From: Streptomyces griseoincarnatus
GTDB taxonomy: Bacteria; Actinomycetota; Actinomycetes; Streptomycetales; Streptomycetaceae
Direction of reading: 5' to 3'
NCBI GenBank assembly: GCA_014649575.1
Contig: BMTH01000011.1
Span: 62,001 to 126,000 of the forward strand
Length of the DNA: 64,000 nt
Part shown: in pieces, positions 47,330 to 56,134 of the stretch
How the letters are laid out: each line of letters starts with the position of its first letter
Numbering within the stretch: the stretch's first letter is position 1
Program-made: the position numbers and the translations under genes
The notes under the pieces: generated by a model
Told to the model about the DNA's origin: nothing
Databases searched by the model: none
What the model saw: only the letters and a program-made list of their open reading frames with translations

Positions 47330-49531
47330 TCAGCCCTTCTCCAGGTACTGCTCACGCTCCTCGTCCAGCAGGGCGTCCAGCGCGGTGCGCAGGGCGGGCA
47401 GGCGCTCCAGGTCCGGGTCGGCGGCGACGATCCTGGTGGCCTCCTCACGGGCCTCGGCGATGACCTCCTCGTCGTCGATGACGGCGAGCATGCGCAGGCT
47501 GGACCGGGTGCCGGACTGGGCCTGGCCCAGCACGTCTCCCTCGCGGCGCTGTTCGAGGTCGATGCGGGAGAGCTCGAAGCCGTCGAGGGTGGACGCGACG
47601 GCGTTCAGCCTCTGGCGGGCGGCGCTCGCCTCGGGCATCTCGCTGACCAGCAGGCACAGTCCGGGGGCCGAGCCGCGGCCGACGCGGCCGCGCAGCTGGT
47701 GCAGCTGGGAGACGCCGAAGCGGTCGGCGTCCATGATCACCATCACGGTGGCGTTCGGAACGTTGACGCCGACCTCGATGACGGTGGTGGCCACCAGGAC
47801 GTCCACCTCACCGGCGGCGAACCGGCGCATCACGGCGTCCTTGTCGTCGGGCTGCATCCTGCCGTGCAGGGCCTCGACGCGCAGTCCGGCCAGCGGGCCG
47901 CGCGCGAGCTGCTCGGCGGTGTCGAGGACGGCGAGCGGGGGACGCTTCTCCGCCTCGTCCTCGTCGGACTTCTTCTTCGCCTTGGCCCCGTCCTCCTCGT
48001 CACCGATGCGCGGGCAGACCACGTACGCCTGGTGGCCCTTCTCCACCTCCTCGCGCACGCGCTCCCAGGCGCGGGCGAGGAAGTGCGGCTTGTCGGCGGC
48101 CGGGACGACATGGCTGGCGATGGGCGAGCGGCCGGCCGGGAGCTGGTCGAGGACGGAGGTCTCCAGGTCGCCGAAGACGGTCATGGCGACCGTGCGCGGG
48201 ATGGGCGTGGCCGTCATGACGAGGAGGTGCGGCGGCTGCTTGCCCTTGCCGCGCAGGGCGTCGCGCTGCTCGACGCCGAAACGGTGCTGCTCGTCGACGA
48301 CGACCAGGCCGAGGTCGTGGAACTGCACCTTGTCCTCGATGAGCGCGTGCGTGCCGATGACGATGCCGGCCTCGCCGGTGGCCAGGTCGAGCAGGGCGTG
48401 GCGGCGGGCGGCGGCGCCCATGGAGCCGGTGAGCAGGACCACCTTGGTGGCGTTCTCCGCGCCGCCGAGCATGCCTCCCTGGGCCAGCTCGCCCATCATC
48501 TCGGTGACGGAGCGGTGGTGCTGCTGGGCGAGCACCTCGGTGGGCGCGAGCATCGCCGCCTGGCCTCCCGCGTCGACGACGGCGAGCATGGCGCGCAGGG
48601 CGACCAGGGTCTTGCCGGAACCGACCTCGCCCTGGAGCAGGCGGTGCATGGGGTGGTCGGTGGCGAGGTCGGCGAAGATCTCCTCGGAGACCTTGCGCTG
48701 GCCCTCGGTGAGCGTGAAGGGGAGACGGTCGTCGAAGGCGGCGAGGATGCCGTCGGGCCGGGGTCGGCGGGGCACGGCCGGGAGCTGGGCGTCCGCGTAC
48801 CGACGGCGGGCGAGGGCGACCTGGAGGACGAACGCCTCGTCCCACTTGAGGCGGGCGCGGGCCTCCTCGATGTCCGCCTTGGTGTGCGGGCGGTGGATCT
48901 TCAGCAGCGCCTCGGGCAGCGGGACCAGGCCGCGGCCCTCTCGCAGCGACTCCGGCAGCGGGTCGGCGGCCTCCTGGGCGCTGGGCAGCACGGTCTGCAG
49001 CGCCTTGCCGATTTTCCAGGACTCCAGCTTGGCGGTGGCCGGGTAGATCGGGATGAGCGCGCCCGCCCAGGTCTCCACCGTCTCCTCGGCGTCCCCGCGC
49101 AGCAACTCGTAGGCCGGGTGGGCGAGTTGGAGGCGGCGGTTGAAGACGGAGACCTTGCCGGCGAACATCGCGCGGGTGCCCGGCAGAAGTTCCTTGTGCG
49201 GCTTGTGGACGCCGGCGCCGAAGAAGACCAGCTGGAGCCGGCCGCTGCCGTCGGTGATCGTCACTTCCAGGCGCTGGCCCTTGCCTCGCGGGGCGCGGCT
49301 GGAGGCGAAGGTGTGCAGCCGGGCGTCGGCGACCTGCGCGACCACGGTGACGTGCTCGTCCATCGGCAGGTCGGCGAGGTGGGTGAGCTGGCCGCGCTCC
49401 TCGTACCGGCGGGGGTAGTGGTGCAGCAGGTCGCCGACGGTGTGCAGGCCGAGGTGCTCGGCCATCACCTTCGCGGTGGCGGGGCCGAGCACTTTCTTCA
49501 GTGGTTCGTCCAGTGCGGGCACGGAATCCAT
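47330..49531 (-). CDS. recG: ATP-dependent DNA helicase RecG
   Basis: A 733-residue RecG that regresses stalled forks and branch-migrates Holliday junctions. The wedge/OB domain lies at about 60-160. Helicase motifs: Walker A GEVGSGKT, VVDEQHRFG, MTATPIPRTVA, and motif VI in HQLRGRVGRG. A charged insert (KAKKKSDEDEAEKR) lies between motifs at about residue 500-535. ATG 49531 has GGAG nine bases upstream. Followed by rsmD after 64 bases and preceded by the FakA-like gene. Confidence 0.97.
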   Translation of the reverse strand: MDSVPALDEPLKKVLGPATAKVMAEHLGLHTVGDLLHHYPRRYEERGQLTHLADLPMDEHVTVVAQVADARLHTFASSRAPRGKGQRLEVTITDGSGRLQLVFFGAGVHKPHKELLPGTRAMFAGKVSVFNRRLQLAHPAYELLRGDAEETVETWAGALIPIYPATAKLESWKIGKALQTVLPSAQEAADPLPESLREGRGLVPLPEALLKIHRPHTKADIEEARARLKWDEAFVLQVALARRRYADAQLPAVPRRPRPDGILAAFDDRLPFTLTEGQRKVSEEIFADLATDHPMHRLLQGEVGSGKTLVALRAMLAVVDAGGQAAMLAPTEVLAQQHHRSVTEMMGELAQGGMLGGAENATKVVLLTGSMGAAARRHALLDLATGEAGIVIGTHALIEDKVQFHDLGLVVVDEQHRFGVEQRDALRGKGKQPPHLLVMTATPIPRTVAMTVFGDLETSVLDQLPAGRSPIASHVVPAADKPHFLARAWERVREEVEKGHQAYVVCPRIGDEEDGAKAKKKSDEDEAEKRPPLAVLDTAEQLARGPLAGLRVEALHGRMQPDDKDAVMRRFAAGEVDVLVATTVIEVGVNVPNATVMVIMDADRFGVSQLHQLRGRVGRGSAPGLCLLVSEMPEASAARQRLNAVASTLDGFELSRIDLEQRREGDVLGQAQSGTRSSLRMLAVIDDEEVIAEAREEATRIVAADPDLERLPALRTALDALLDEEREQYLEKG

Positions 49532-49605
49532 TGGACACCACTCCACTGACAGAGCGGGGACGGCGGGGCCGCCTCCCCGGTCCGCGCCGGGCGACGGCGG
49601 ACGGG

Positions 49606-51297
49606 TCACTCGACGCCGATGAGGAGGACGGAGCCCTGCCGGCCGCCGTGGTGGACGACGGTGTCGACGGCCAGGTAGGCCTCGCGGACCCGCGCCTGAA
49701 GGCGTTCGGCGACGGACTCCGGGGCGCCGTCGCCGACGACCAGCGTCACCAGCTCCCCGCCGGCCGCGAGCATGCGGTCCAGAACGGCCAGCGCGGTCTC
49801 GGTGAGGTCCTGGCCGATGACCGCCACGTCGCCGTCGACCAGGCCGAGGACGTCGCCGGCCTGGCAGATGCCGGCCATGGTCCAGGACTGCCGCTCGGCG
49901 ACGGTCACCTCCGCGTAGCGGGTCGCGCCGGCGGCGGAGGTCATGGCCACCACGTCCTCGTCGAAGCGGCGCTGCGGCTCGTGCACCGCGAGCGCCGCGA
50001 TGCCCTGCACCGCGGAGCGGGTGGGGATGAGCGCCACCCGGACGCCCTCCGCCCGCACCTGCTCGGCGGCCGCGGCGGCGGTGTGGCGCAGCTCGGCGTC
50101 GTTGGGCAGCAGCACCACCTCGCGTGCGTGGGCGCGCCGTACGGCCTGGACCAGCTCGCCGCTCGCGGGCGGCTCCCCGGGCCGGGCGAGCACGGCCGTG
50201 GCGCCGGCCTCCGTGCAGAGCGCCGCCAGTCCCTCGCCGGGCACCACGGCCACCACGGCCCGCTGGACGCACTCGGCGGGCGTCCGCTCGGCCCCCGGCG
50301 CGTGCGCGTCCCCGATGCCGAAGTGGGTGATCCGGATGCGGTACGGCCGCCCCGCCTCGACGCCCGCCTCCACGGCGGCACCGGCGTCGTCGACGTGCAC
50401 ATGGACGTTCCACAGGCCGTCGCCGCCGACCACGACGAGGGAGTCGCCGAGCGCGTCGAGCCGCTCCCGCAGCCGGGCGACGGACGCGTCCTCGGCCTCC
50501 AGCAGGTAGATCACCTCGAAGGCGGGACCTCCGGGCCGCGGTGGGACGTCGTCGTCCGCGCAGGGAGCGGCGACCGTGTGCGCCGCCTCGGTGCGCGGGT
50601 ACGGTCCGGGCCCGCGTGCCGCCGGACCCCGGGGCGTCTCCCCGGTGAGCGACTCCACCAGCGCCGCCAGGACGGTCACCAGGCCGCGTCCGCCCGCGTC
50701 GACCACGCCCGCCTGCCGCAGGACGTCCAGCCGGTCCGGGGTCTCGGCGAGCGCCGTGCGGGCGCCCTCGTAGGCGGCACGGGCCACCGCGCCGCAGTCG
50801 CCGTCGGCGGCCCCGGCCGCGTCGGCGGCGGCCGAGGCGACCGTGAGGACCGTGCCCTCGACAGGGTGCGCCACCGCCTGCCGGGCGGAGTCGGCCGCGT
50901 GCCGCAGGGCGAGCCCGAGGCCCGTGCCGTCGGCGTGCGCCGGGGCGTCGTCGCCGGCCAGCACCTGGGCCATGCCGCGCAGCAGCTGGGCGAGGATCGT
51001 CCCGGAGTTGCCGCGCGCGCCGATCAGCGCGCCGTGCGCCATCGCTCGTACCGCGTCGGCGAGGGTGGGGCGGCCGGGGTCCCCGCCACCGCCCGCCTCG
51101 TGACCGGCGAACACCGCCTCCACGGCCGTGACCGCGGACTCCAGCGTCAGATAGAGGTTGGTGCCGGTGTCACCGTCCGCCACGGGATAGACGTTGATCG
51201 CGTCGATCTCCTCGCGGGCCCGTCCGAGCGCGTCGAGCGCGAGACCGCACCAGGCACGCACCGCGAGAGCATCGAACGTCTGCGGCACCTGCGGCAC
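49606..51297 (-). CDS. DAK2-domain / FakA (YloV)-like kinase
   Basis: A 563-residue protein. The N-terminal DhaL/DAK2 domain has INVYPVADGDTGTNLYLTL, binding ATP and Mg, and GARGNSGTILAQLLRG. The C-terminal half has the DegV-like/YloV core LVVVGGDGLWNVHVHVDD and TLVVGDGA. In firmicutes FakA phosphorylates fatty acids bound by FakB. No FakB gene lies beside it. A Pro/Arg/Gly-rich linker (about 215-255) joins the halves. GTG 51297 or 51288. Lies before recG as in many bacteria. Confidence 0.88.
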   Translation of the reverse strand: MPQVPQTFDALAVRAWCGLALDALGRAREEIDAINVYPVADGDTGTNLYLTLESAVTAVEAVFAGHEAGGGGDPGRPTLADAVRAMAHGALIGARGNSGTILAQLLRGMAQVLAGDDAPAHADGTGLGLALRHAADSARQAVAHPVEGTVLTVASAAADAAGAADGDCGAVARAAYEGARTALAETPDRLDVLRQAGVVDAGGRGLVTVLAALVESLTGETPRGPAARGPGPYPRTEAAHTVAAPCADDDVPPRPGGPAFEVIYLLEAEDASVARLRERLDALGDSLVVVGGDGLWNVHVHVDDAGAAVEAGVEAGRPYRIRITHFGIGDAHAPGAERTPAECVQRAVVAVVPGEGLAALCTEAGATAVLARPGEPPASGELVQAVRRAHAREVVLLPNDAELRHTAAAAAEQVRAEGVRVALIPTRSAVQGIAALAVHEPQRRFDEDVVAMTSAAGATRYAEVTVAERQSWTMAGICQAGDVLGLVDGDVAVIGQDLTETALAVLDRMLAAGGELVTLVVGDGAPESVAERLQARVREAYLAVDTVVHHGGRQGSVLLIGVE

Positions 51298-51422
51298 CTG
51301 CGCCTCCTCGAGCTGCTGGACGTGGCACGCAGCGTAGACGGTGGGCCCCCGCCTGCCGGAAGAGGGCCGCAGGCGGCCCTGTGAGCTGGCATGCTAGTTT
51401 CGTCCTACGGGTGCAGCCGTTG

Positions 51423-51563
51423 TATGCTGCTCCGGTTGCCCGATCCGATCGGGCGTCTCCCCTGGCAACGCCACTCAGATCCGCCCGGCTCTCCGAGCTC
51501 AGGATCTGGATCCCGGCCTGCCGGGATCAACCGTAAGTGCATCTGAAGTCTTTGGAGTGACCC
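51423..51563 (+). promoter_or_regulatory. rpmB leader with two perfect hairpins
   Basis: TATGCT at 51423-51428 could be a -10. Downstream, GCCCGATC-C-GATCGGGC (51438-51454) and GATCCCGG-cctg-CCGGGATC (51509-51528) are perfect stems, and GGTTGCC/GGCAACG outside the first can form an alternative. The leader would be about 130 nt. Confidence 0.55.
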
Positions 51564-51749
51564 GTGGCTGCCAACTGCGACGTCTGCGGCAAGGGGCCGG
51601 GCTTCGGCAACAACATCTCGCACTCGCACCGCCGTACGCCCCGCCGCTGGAACCCGAACATCCAGCGTGTGCGTACCGTGGTCGGCGGGACGCCGAAGCG
51701 CGTGAACGCCTGCACCTCGTGCATCAAGGCCGGCAAGGTCTCGCGCTGA
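51564..51749 (+). CDS. rpmB: Ribosomal protein bL28 (zinc-binding form)
   Basis: A 61-residue bL28. CDVCGKGPGFGNNISHSHRR and CTSCIKAGKVSR provide the four cysteines of the C+ zinc form. GTG 51564 has GGAG upstream. It is monocistronic and divergent from the FakA-like gene. It has a structured leader and a classical terminator. Confidence 0.97.
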   Translation: MAANCDVCGKGPGFGNNISHSHRRTPRRWNPNIQRVRTVVGGTPKRVNACTSCIKAGKVSR

Positions 51750-51792
51750 CGCAATCGCTGAGCGCGCGGCCACAGCCGGTATCGCCGCAACG

Positions 51793-51824
51793 AGCCGGTC
51801 CACCTCAGGGTGGACCGGCTTTTT
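51793..51824 (+). terminator. rpmB intrinsic terminator
   Basis: AGCCGGTCCACC, TCAG loop, GGTGGACCGGCT and then TTTT: a 12-bp perfect stem with a T run, 43 bases after rpmB. Confidence 0.95.
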
Positions 51825-52127
51825 GCTGTACCCAGCGGCAGGGCGCCGGCCGGACGGCCGGGTGACGGACGGGAGACTCGAGCGCCCCCGTGCTCGGCAC
51901 GCGGCGGTCACCCGGCTGTCAGGCGGACCGCCGCGCCCCTGAGCGGCCGGCGCCCGGCGGCCGTTGCGGGATGCGCCAGTCGCGCGGTCCGGGTGCCGCC
52001 CGGCGGCGCGGTTCGGTCCGCCCCCAAGGCCGACGCGGCACCACGTGGCCCGGATGGCGGGAGCGACGGAAACGTTGGTTCTCCCGTCCCGGCGGGCCGG
52101 CCGACGCCCGTCGGTCGTCCAGGCGTC
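51825..52127. other. rpmB-thiD spacer, nothing found
   Basis: About 300 bases of G+C-rich sequence between the rpmB terminator and the thiD stop on the other strand. Open frames crossing it extend antisense through thiD and lack support. No strong hairpin or repeat is seen. Confidence 0.5.
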
Positions 52128-52940
52128 CTACGCCTCTCCACGCCGCAGCGCCCACCCGTGATCCACCGGGCCGATCCCCCCGCCGAGGGAGAAGCCCGAC
52201 GCCAGCGCCCCGGTGACGTAGGCCTTCGCCGCGTTCACCGCTTCTGGGACCGTGTGTCCCCGGGCGAGGTACGAGGCGATGGCGGAGGCCAGGGTGCAGC
52301 CGGTGCCGTGGGTGTGGCGGTTGTCGTGGCGGGGGGCGCGGAGCCAGTGTTCCTCCGTGCCGTTCGTGAGGAGGTCGACGGCCTCCTGCGACGCGCCGCC
52401 GGCGAGGTGGCCGCCCTTGATCACCACCCAGCGCGGGCCGAACTCCAGCACGGCCGCGGCGGCCCGCCGCATGTCCGGCTCGGAGGCCACGCGCACGCCG
52501 GTGAGCTGCGCGACCTCGTCCAGGTTCGGGGTGACCACAGTCGCAACCGGCAGCAGCTTCGTGCGGACGGAGTCCAGCGCCGACGCCGCCAGCAGCGCGT
52601 CGCCGTGCTTGGAGACGCCCACCGGGTCCACGACCGTCGGCGCGTCCGTGCCGGCCAGCAAGTCGGCGACCGTCCCGACGAGTTCGGCCGAGGACAGCAT
52701 GCCGGTCTTGACCGCCTGCACGCCGATGTCGTCGACCACGCTGCGGTACTGGGCGCGCACCGCCTCCACCGGCAGCTCCCAGGCGCCCTGCACGCCGAGG
52801 GAGTTCTGCGCGGTCACCGCGGTGAGCACGCTCATGCCGTGCACACCGAGCGCCAGCATGGTCTTCAGATCGGCCTGGATGCCCGCTCCCCCTCCGGAGT
52901 CGGAGCCGGCCACCGTCAGCACCCGGGGCGGCGCGCTCAT
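52128..52940 (-). CDS. thiD: Hydroxymethylpyrimidine/phosphomethylpyrimidine kinase ThiD
   Basis: A 270-residue ribokinase-fold enzyme phosphorylating HMP and HMP-P in thiamine synthesis. Substrate loop GSDSGGGAGIQADLKTM, VVDPVGVSKHG, VIKGGH and the anion-hole HTHGTGCTLASAIA with its catalytic Asp replaced in register by Thr-Gly-Cys as usual for ThiD. The ATG overlaps the thiL stop by 4 nt, so the two thiamine kinases are cotranslated. Confidence 0.96.
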   Translation of the reverse strand: MSAPPRVLTVAGSDSGGGAGIQADLKTMLALGVHGMSVLTAVTAQNSLGVQGAWELPVEAVRAQYRSVVDDIGVQAVKTGMLSSAELVGTVADLLAGTDAPTVVDPVGVSKHGDALLAASALDSVRTKLLPVATVVTPNLDEVAQLTGVRVASEPDMRRAAAAVLEFGPRWVVIKGGHLAGGASQEAVDLLTNGTEEHWLRAPRHDNRHTHGTGCTLASAIASYLARGHTVPEAVNAAKAYVTGALASGFSLGGGIGPVDHGWALRRGEA

Positions 52941-53902
52941 GACTCGATGTCCCCGAAGTGGTCCCAACCGCCCTGACTGGTCCACGGCGCCCCGTCCACC
53001 GTCACCTGCGGCAGCGCGGACGGGTTGAGCACCTCCCCGATGACCTTCCACCGGGCGGGCAGCTTAACGTCCGGCGGGAAGGTGGCCACGATCGCGTGGT
53101 CCTCGCCGCCGGTCAGCACCCACTGCATGGGGTCGACGCCGACGGCCTGCCCGATGTCGTTCATCTGCGAGGGGATGTCGATCGCCCCGGAGCGGACGTC
53201 GATGCGCACCTTGCTGGCCTCGGCGATGTGGCCGAGGTCGGCGATCAGCCCGTCGCTGACGTCGCACATGGCGGTCGCGCCCAGTCCTGCGGCGGCCGGG
53301 CCCGCGTGGTACGGCGGCTCGGGGCGCCGGTGCGCCTCGACGAAGGCGCGCGGGGAGCGGAAGCCACGGGAGAGCACCGCGTACCCGGCCGCGGACCAGC
53401 CGAGCCAGCCGGTCACCGCGACGATGTCGCCGGGCTGCGCCCCGCCCCGGGTGACGGGCTCCTGGTTGCGCAGGTCGCCGAGCGCGGTGATGGACACCGT
53501 GATGGTGTCACCGCGCACGACGTCCCCGCCGACGACCGCCGCGCCGGCCACCTGGCACTCGTCGCGCAGGCCGTCCATGAGTTCGCTGGGCCAGGTCACC
53601 GGCAGTTCGGCGGGCACGACCAGGCCGAGCAGCAGCGCGGTCGGCACGGCGCCCATGGCGGCGATGTCGGCGAGGTTCTGGGCGGCGGCCTTGCGGCCGA
53701 CGTCGTAGGCCGTGGACCAGTCGCGGCGGAAGTGGCGCCCCTCCACCAGGACGTCGGTGCTGGCCACGACCCGCCGGTCGGGCGCGGAGACCACCGCGGC
53801 GTCGTCGCCGGGTCCGACCCGGACCGCCGGGGTGGTGGTGAGACGGGAGGTGAGCTCCCTGATGAGCCCGAACTCCCCGAGCTCACCAACAGTGCCCTTC
53901 AT
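52937..53902 (-). CDS. thiL: Thiamine-monophosphate kinase ThiL
   Basis: A 321-residue PurM-fold kinase making thiamine diphosphate. VGPGDDAAVV is the Mg-nucleotide motif; STDVLVEGRHF, AVVGGDVVRGD and CDVSDGLIADLGHIAE are further signatures. ATG 53902 has AAGGGAA close upstream. First gene of thiL-thiD. Confidence 0.96.
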   Translation of the reverse strand: MKGTVGELGEFGLIRELTSRLTTTPAVRVGPGDDAAVVSAPDRRVVASTDVLVEGRHFRRDWSTAYDVGRKAAAQNLADIAAMGAVPTALLLGLVVPAELPVTWPSELMDGLRDECQVAGAAVVGGDVVRGDTITVSITALGDLRNQEPVTRGGAQPGDIVAVTGWLGWSAAGYAVLSRGFRSPRAFVEAHRRPEPPYHAGPAAAGLGATAMCDVSDGLIADLGHIAEASKVRIDVRSGAIDIPSQMNDIGQAVGVDPMQWVLTGGEDHAIVATFPPDVKLPARWKVIGEVLNPSALPQVTVDGAPWTSQGGWDHFGDIES

Positions 53903-54108
53903 TTCCCTTACGCCCCTTCTATCCCTGTCCGTGCCCGGTCGCGGGTCGTCCGAGTCCTCGCTACGGTCGAACTGACCGTCGACTTCTCTCGTCCCTGTAC
54001 CCCGGCGCGGGGGCCCCGGTTCCCGCAGGTCTCCCCGCGACGAGCGGCGACGCGATACCGTGGCGTTCCTTTTCCCCACATGATCCTCGTGGCCGCCCTG
54101 GAGGTTCC

Positions 54109-54342
54109 GTGGTACAGGCGTACATCCTGATCCAGACGGAGGTCGGCAAAGCGTCGACCGTCGCCGATCTGATCGGCAAGATCCCTGGAGTCGTCCAGGC
54201 CGAGGACGTGACGGGTCCCTACGACGTCATCGTGCGCGCCCAGGCCGACACCGTCGACGACCTGGGACGCATGGTCGTCGCCAAGGTCCAGCAGGTGGAC
54301 GGCATCACCCGCACCCTGACCTGCCCGGTGGTGCATCTGTAG
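54109..54342 (+). CDS. Stand-alone Lrp/AsnC ligand-binding (RAM) domain protein
   Basis: A 77-residue protein equal to the effector-binding domain of Lrp/AsnC regulators without the helix-turn-helix. AYILIQTEVGKASTVADLIGK and GPYDVIVRAQADTVDDLGRM are characteristic. Such SraA-like proteins bind amino acids and may modulate full-length Lrp proteins. GTG 54109 has GGAGG upstream. It is divergent from thiL and followed by the lipoprotein gene after 20 bases. Confidence 0.93.
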   Translation: MVQAYILIQTEVGKASTVADLIGKIPGVVQAEDVTGPYDVIVRAQADTVDDLGRMVVAKVQQVDGITRTLTCPVVHL

Positions 54343-54350
54343 CCCCCGTC

Positions 54351-54356
54351 TACCCT
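54351..54356 (+). promoter_or_regulatory. Leaderless-type -10 element before the DUF3515 gene
   Basis: TACCCT ends six bases before the GTG at 54363, which has no ribosome site. A transcript starting at or next to the GTG is expected. No clear -35 is present. Confidence 0.55.
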
Positions 54357-54362
54357 GTCCCG

Positions 54363-54863
54363 GTGAACTCCTTCCGTCACCGGCACGCCGTTTGCTCCGC
54401 CCTCGCGGTGCTGATCACCGTCGCGGGCTGCTCCTCGGCAGACGACGACGTGTCCGCGGCGGTTCCCAGCCCGGACGCGAAGGTCACCGAGCTGTGTCAG
54501 AACCTGGACGAGGTCCTGCCGGCGACGGTGGACGGTGAGAGCCGCGACGACCCCGAACCCGCGTCCGAACTGACCGCGGGCTGGGGCGGCGTGGCGATCA
54601 TACTGCGGTGCGGTGTCGGGCGGCCGCCGAAGATGACGGATCCCAAGGTCGCCAACGGCCAGGACGCCGACGCGGTGCCCGGCGGCGTCAACGGCGTCGA
54701 CTGGCTGATGGAGCGGCAGGGCGACGGCGTCCAGCGCTTCACCACCGCCAACCGCGAGGCGTACGTCGAGGTCGAGGTGGCCGACGGGCGGGACAGCACG
54801 GGTGTGCTGATCGACCTGGCCCCGGCCGTGAAGAAGGCGATCCCCGAGGGGATCGCCTCCTGA
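54363..54863 (+). CDS. DUF3515 lipoprotein
   Basis: A 166-residue actinobacterial lipoprotein. The signal peptide (ALAVLITVAGC) ends in a lipobox with Cys 23. The DUF3515 domain shows ELCQNLDEVLP, GWGGVAIILRCGVGRP and VNGVDWLMER, with two conserved Cys. It is predicted outside on the membrane; function unknown. The GTG start lacks a ribosome site, with a -10 just before it. It converges on ddlA; a hairpin overlaps its last codons. Confidence 0.92.
   Translation: MNSFRHRHAVCSALAVLITVAGCSSADDDVSAAVPSPDAKVTELCQNLDEVLPATVDGESRDDPEPASELTAGWGGVAIILRCGVGRPPKMTDPKVANGQDADAVPGGVNGVDWLMERQGDGVQRFTTANREAYVEVEVADGRDSTGVLIDLAPAVKKAIPEGIAS
54835..54858. terminator. Hairpin over the end of the DUF3515 gene
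   Basis: AGGCGATCCCC pairs with GGGGATCGCCT around a two-base loop. It covers the last codons before the convergent ddlA end. Confidence 0.65.
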
Positions 54864-54882
54864 CACGCGCGCGGGGCGCGGC

Positions 54883-56040
54883 TCAGCGCAGTCCGGTGGA
54901 CCGGCGCAGCGCCGCCTGGATCAGCAGGTCGACGAGCTCCTGGTAGCTCACGCCGGTCGCCTGCCACATCTGCGGGTACATCGAGATGGGCGTGAAGCCG
55001 GGCATGGTGTTGATCTCGTTGATCACGAACTCGCCGTCCTCGGTGAGGAAGAAGTCCGCGCGGACCAGGCCCTCGCAGGAGGCCGCGTCGAACGCCTCGA
55101 CCGCGAGCCGGCGCACTTCGGCCGTCTCCTCGTCGGTCAGCGGCGCCGGCACGACGCCGGGCGTGGAGTCGATGTACTTCGCCTCGAAGTCGTAGTACGC
55201 GTGCGTGTCCGGCGGGGGGATCTCGGCGGGCAGCGAGGCGCGCGGACCGTCCTCGAACTCCAGCACGCCGCACTCGATCTCGCGTCCGCGCAGCGCCGCC
55301 TCGACGAGGATCTTCGGGTCGTGGCGCCGGGCCTCGGCGACGGCGTCGTCCAAGCCGGAGAGGCCGTCGACCTTGGTGATGCCGATGGACGAGCCGGCCC
55401 GTGCGGGCTTCACGAACAGCGGCCAGCCGTGCTCGCCGGCGAAGTCCACGATCCGCTTGCGGGCGGCGGCCTCGTCCTGCGTCCACTCGCGCGGCCGGAT
55501 CACCAGGTAGGGGCCGACCTTGAGCCCGAAGGAGGTGAACACCCGCTTCATGTACTCCTTGTCCTGGCCGACGGCCGAGGACAGCACACCGGAGCCCACG
55601 TAGGGGATGCCGGAGAGTTCGAGCAGGCCCTGGAGGGTGCCGTCCTCGCCGTAGGGGCCGTGGAGCACCGGGAAGACCACGTCGACCTCACCGAGTGCCT
55701 TGGGCACCGATCCCGGCTCGCTGTACACGACTTCGCGGTCCGCGGGGTCGACGGGGAGCACCACCGCGCCCTCCGTGGACTCGGCCAGCTGGTCGACGCT
55801 GGGCGTGCGGCGCTCGGCGATCGCCATGCGTTCCGGTTCGTCGGCGGTGAGCGCCCACCGGCCGTCCTGGGTGATGCCGATGGGCAGGACGTCGTACCTG
55901 GTCCGGTCGATGGCCTTGAGGACGGCGCCGGCGGTGACCACGGAGATCCCGTGCTCGGAGCTGCGCCCGCCGAACACGACGGCCACACGCGGCTTGCGCG
56001 ACGGCGAGTCGGGGCTCTGGGGGAGGTTCTCGGTGCTCAT
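54883..56040 (-). CDS. ddlA: D-alanine--D-alanine ligase
   Basis: A 385-residue ATP-grasp ligase for cell-wall D-Ala-D-Ala. N-domain VAVVFGGRSSEHGISVV; then LHGPYGEDGTLQGLLEL, KPARAGSSIGITKV, and NEINTMPGFTPISMYPQM for Mg and substrate. It has the vancomycin-sensitive (D-Ala) type signature rather than D-Lac, as judged by overall similarity only. ATG 56040 has no ribosome site and TACGCT nine bases upstream. A separate unit from gpsA. Confidence 0.95.
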   Translation of the reverse strand: MSTENLPQSPDSPSRKPRVAVVFGGRSSEHGISVVTAGAVLKAIDRTRYDVLPIGITQDGRWALTADEPERMAIAERRTPSVDQLAESTEGAVVLPVDPADREVVYSEPGSVPKALGEVDVVFPVLHGPYGEDGTLQGLLELSGIPYVGSGVLSSAVGQDKEYMKRVFTSFGLKVGPYLVIRPREWTQDEAAARKRIVDFAGEHGWPLFVKPARAGSSIGITKVDGLSGLDDAVAEARRHDPKILVEAALRGREIECGVLEFEDGPRASLPAEIPPPDTHAYYDFEAKYIDSTPGVVPAPLTDEETAEVRRLAVEAFDAASCEGLVRADFFLTEDGEFVINEINTMPGFTPISMYPQMWQATGVSYQELVDLLIQAALRRSTGLR

Positions 56041-56049
56041 ATCGCGACG

Positions 56050-56055
56050 AGCGTA
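56050..56055 (-). promoter_or_regulatory. Candidate -10 just upstream of ddlA
   Basis: On the minus strand TACGCT precedes the ddlA ATG by nine bases with no Shine-Dalgarno in between. This suggests a leaderless or near-leaderless mRNA. Confidence 0.45.
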
Positions 56056-56134
56056 CCCGCTGCCGGAGCCGGGACACAGCGCCCGCAACGCCGTGCGTGG
56101 GCCGAACGGAGGGGTCCGGCGCCCGACCCGTCGC

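Noticed and set aside
54363..54863. Minus-strand frame 54497-55486 as a gene
   Set aside because: It is a composition shadow overlapping both the lipoprotein gene and ddlA, with no conserved motif.
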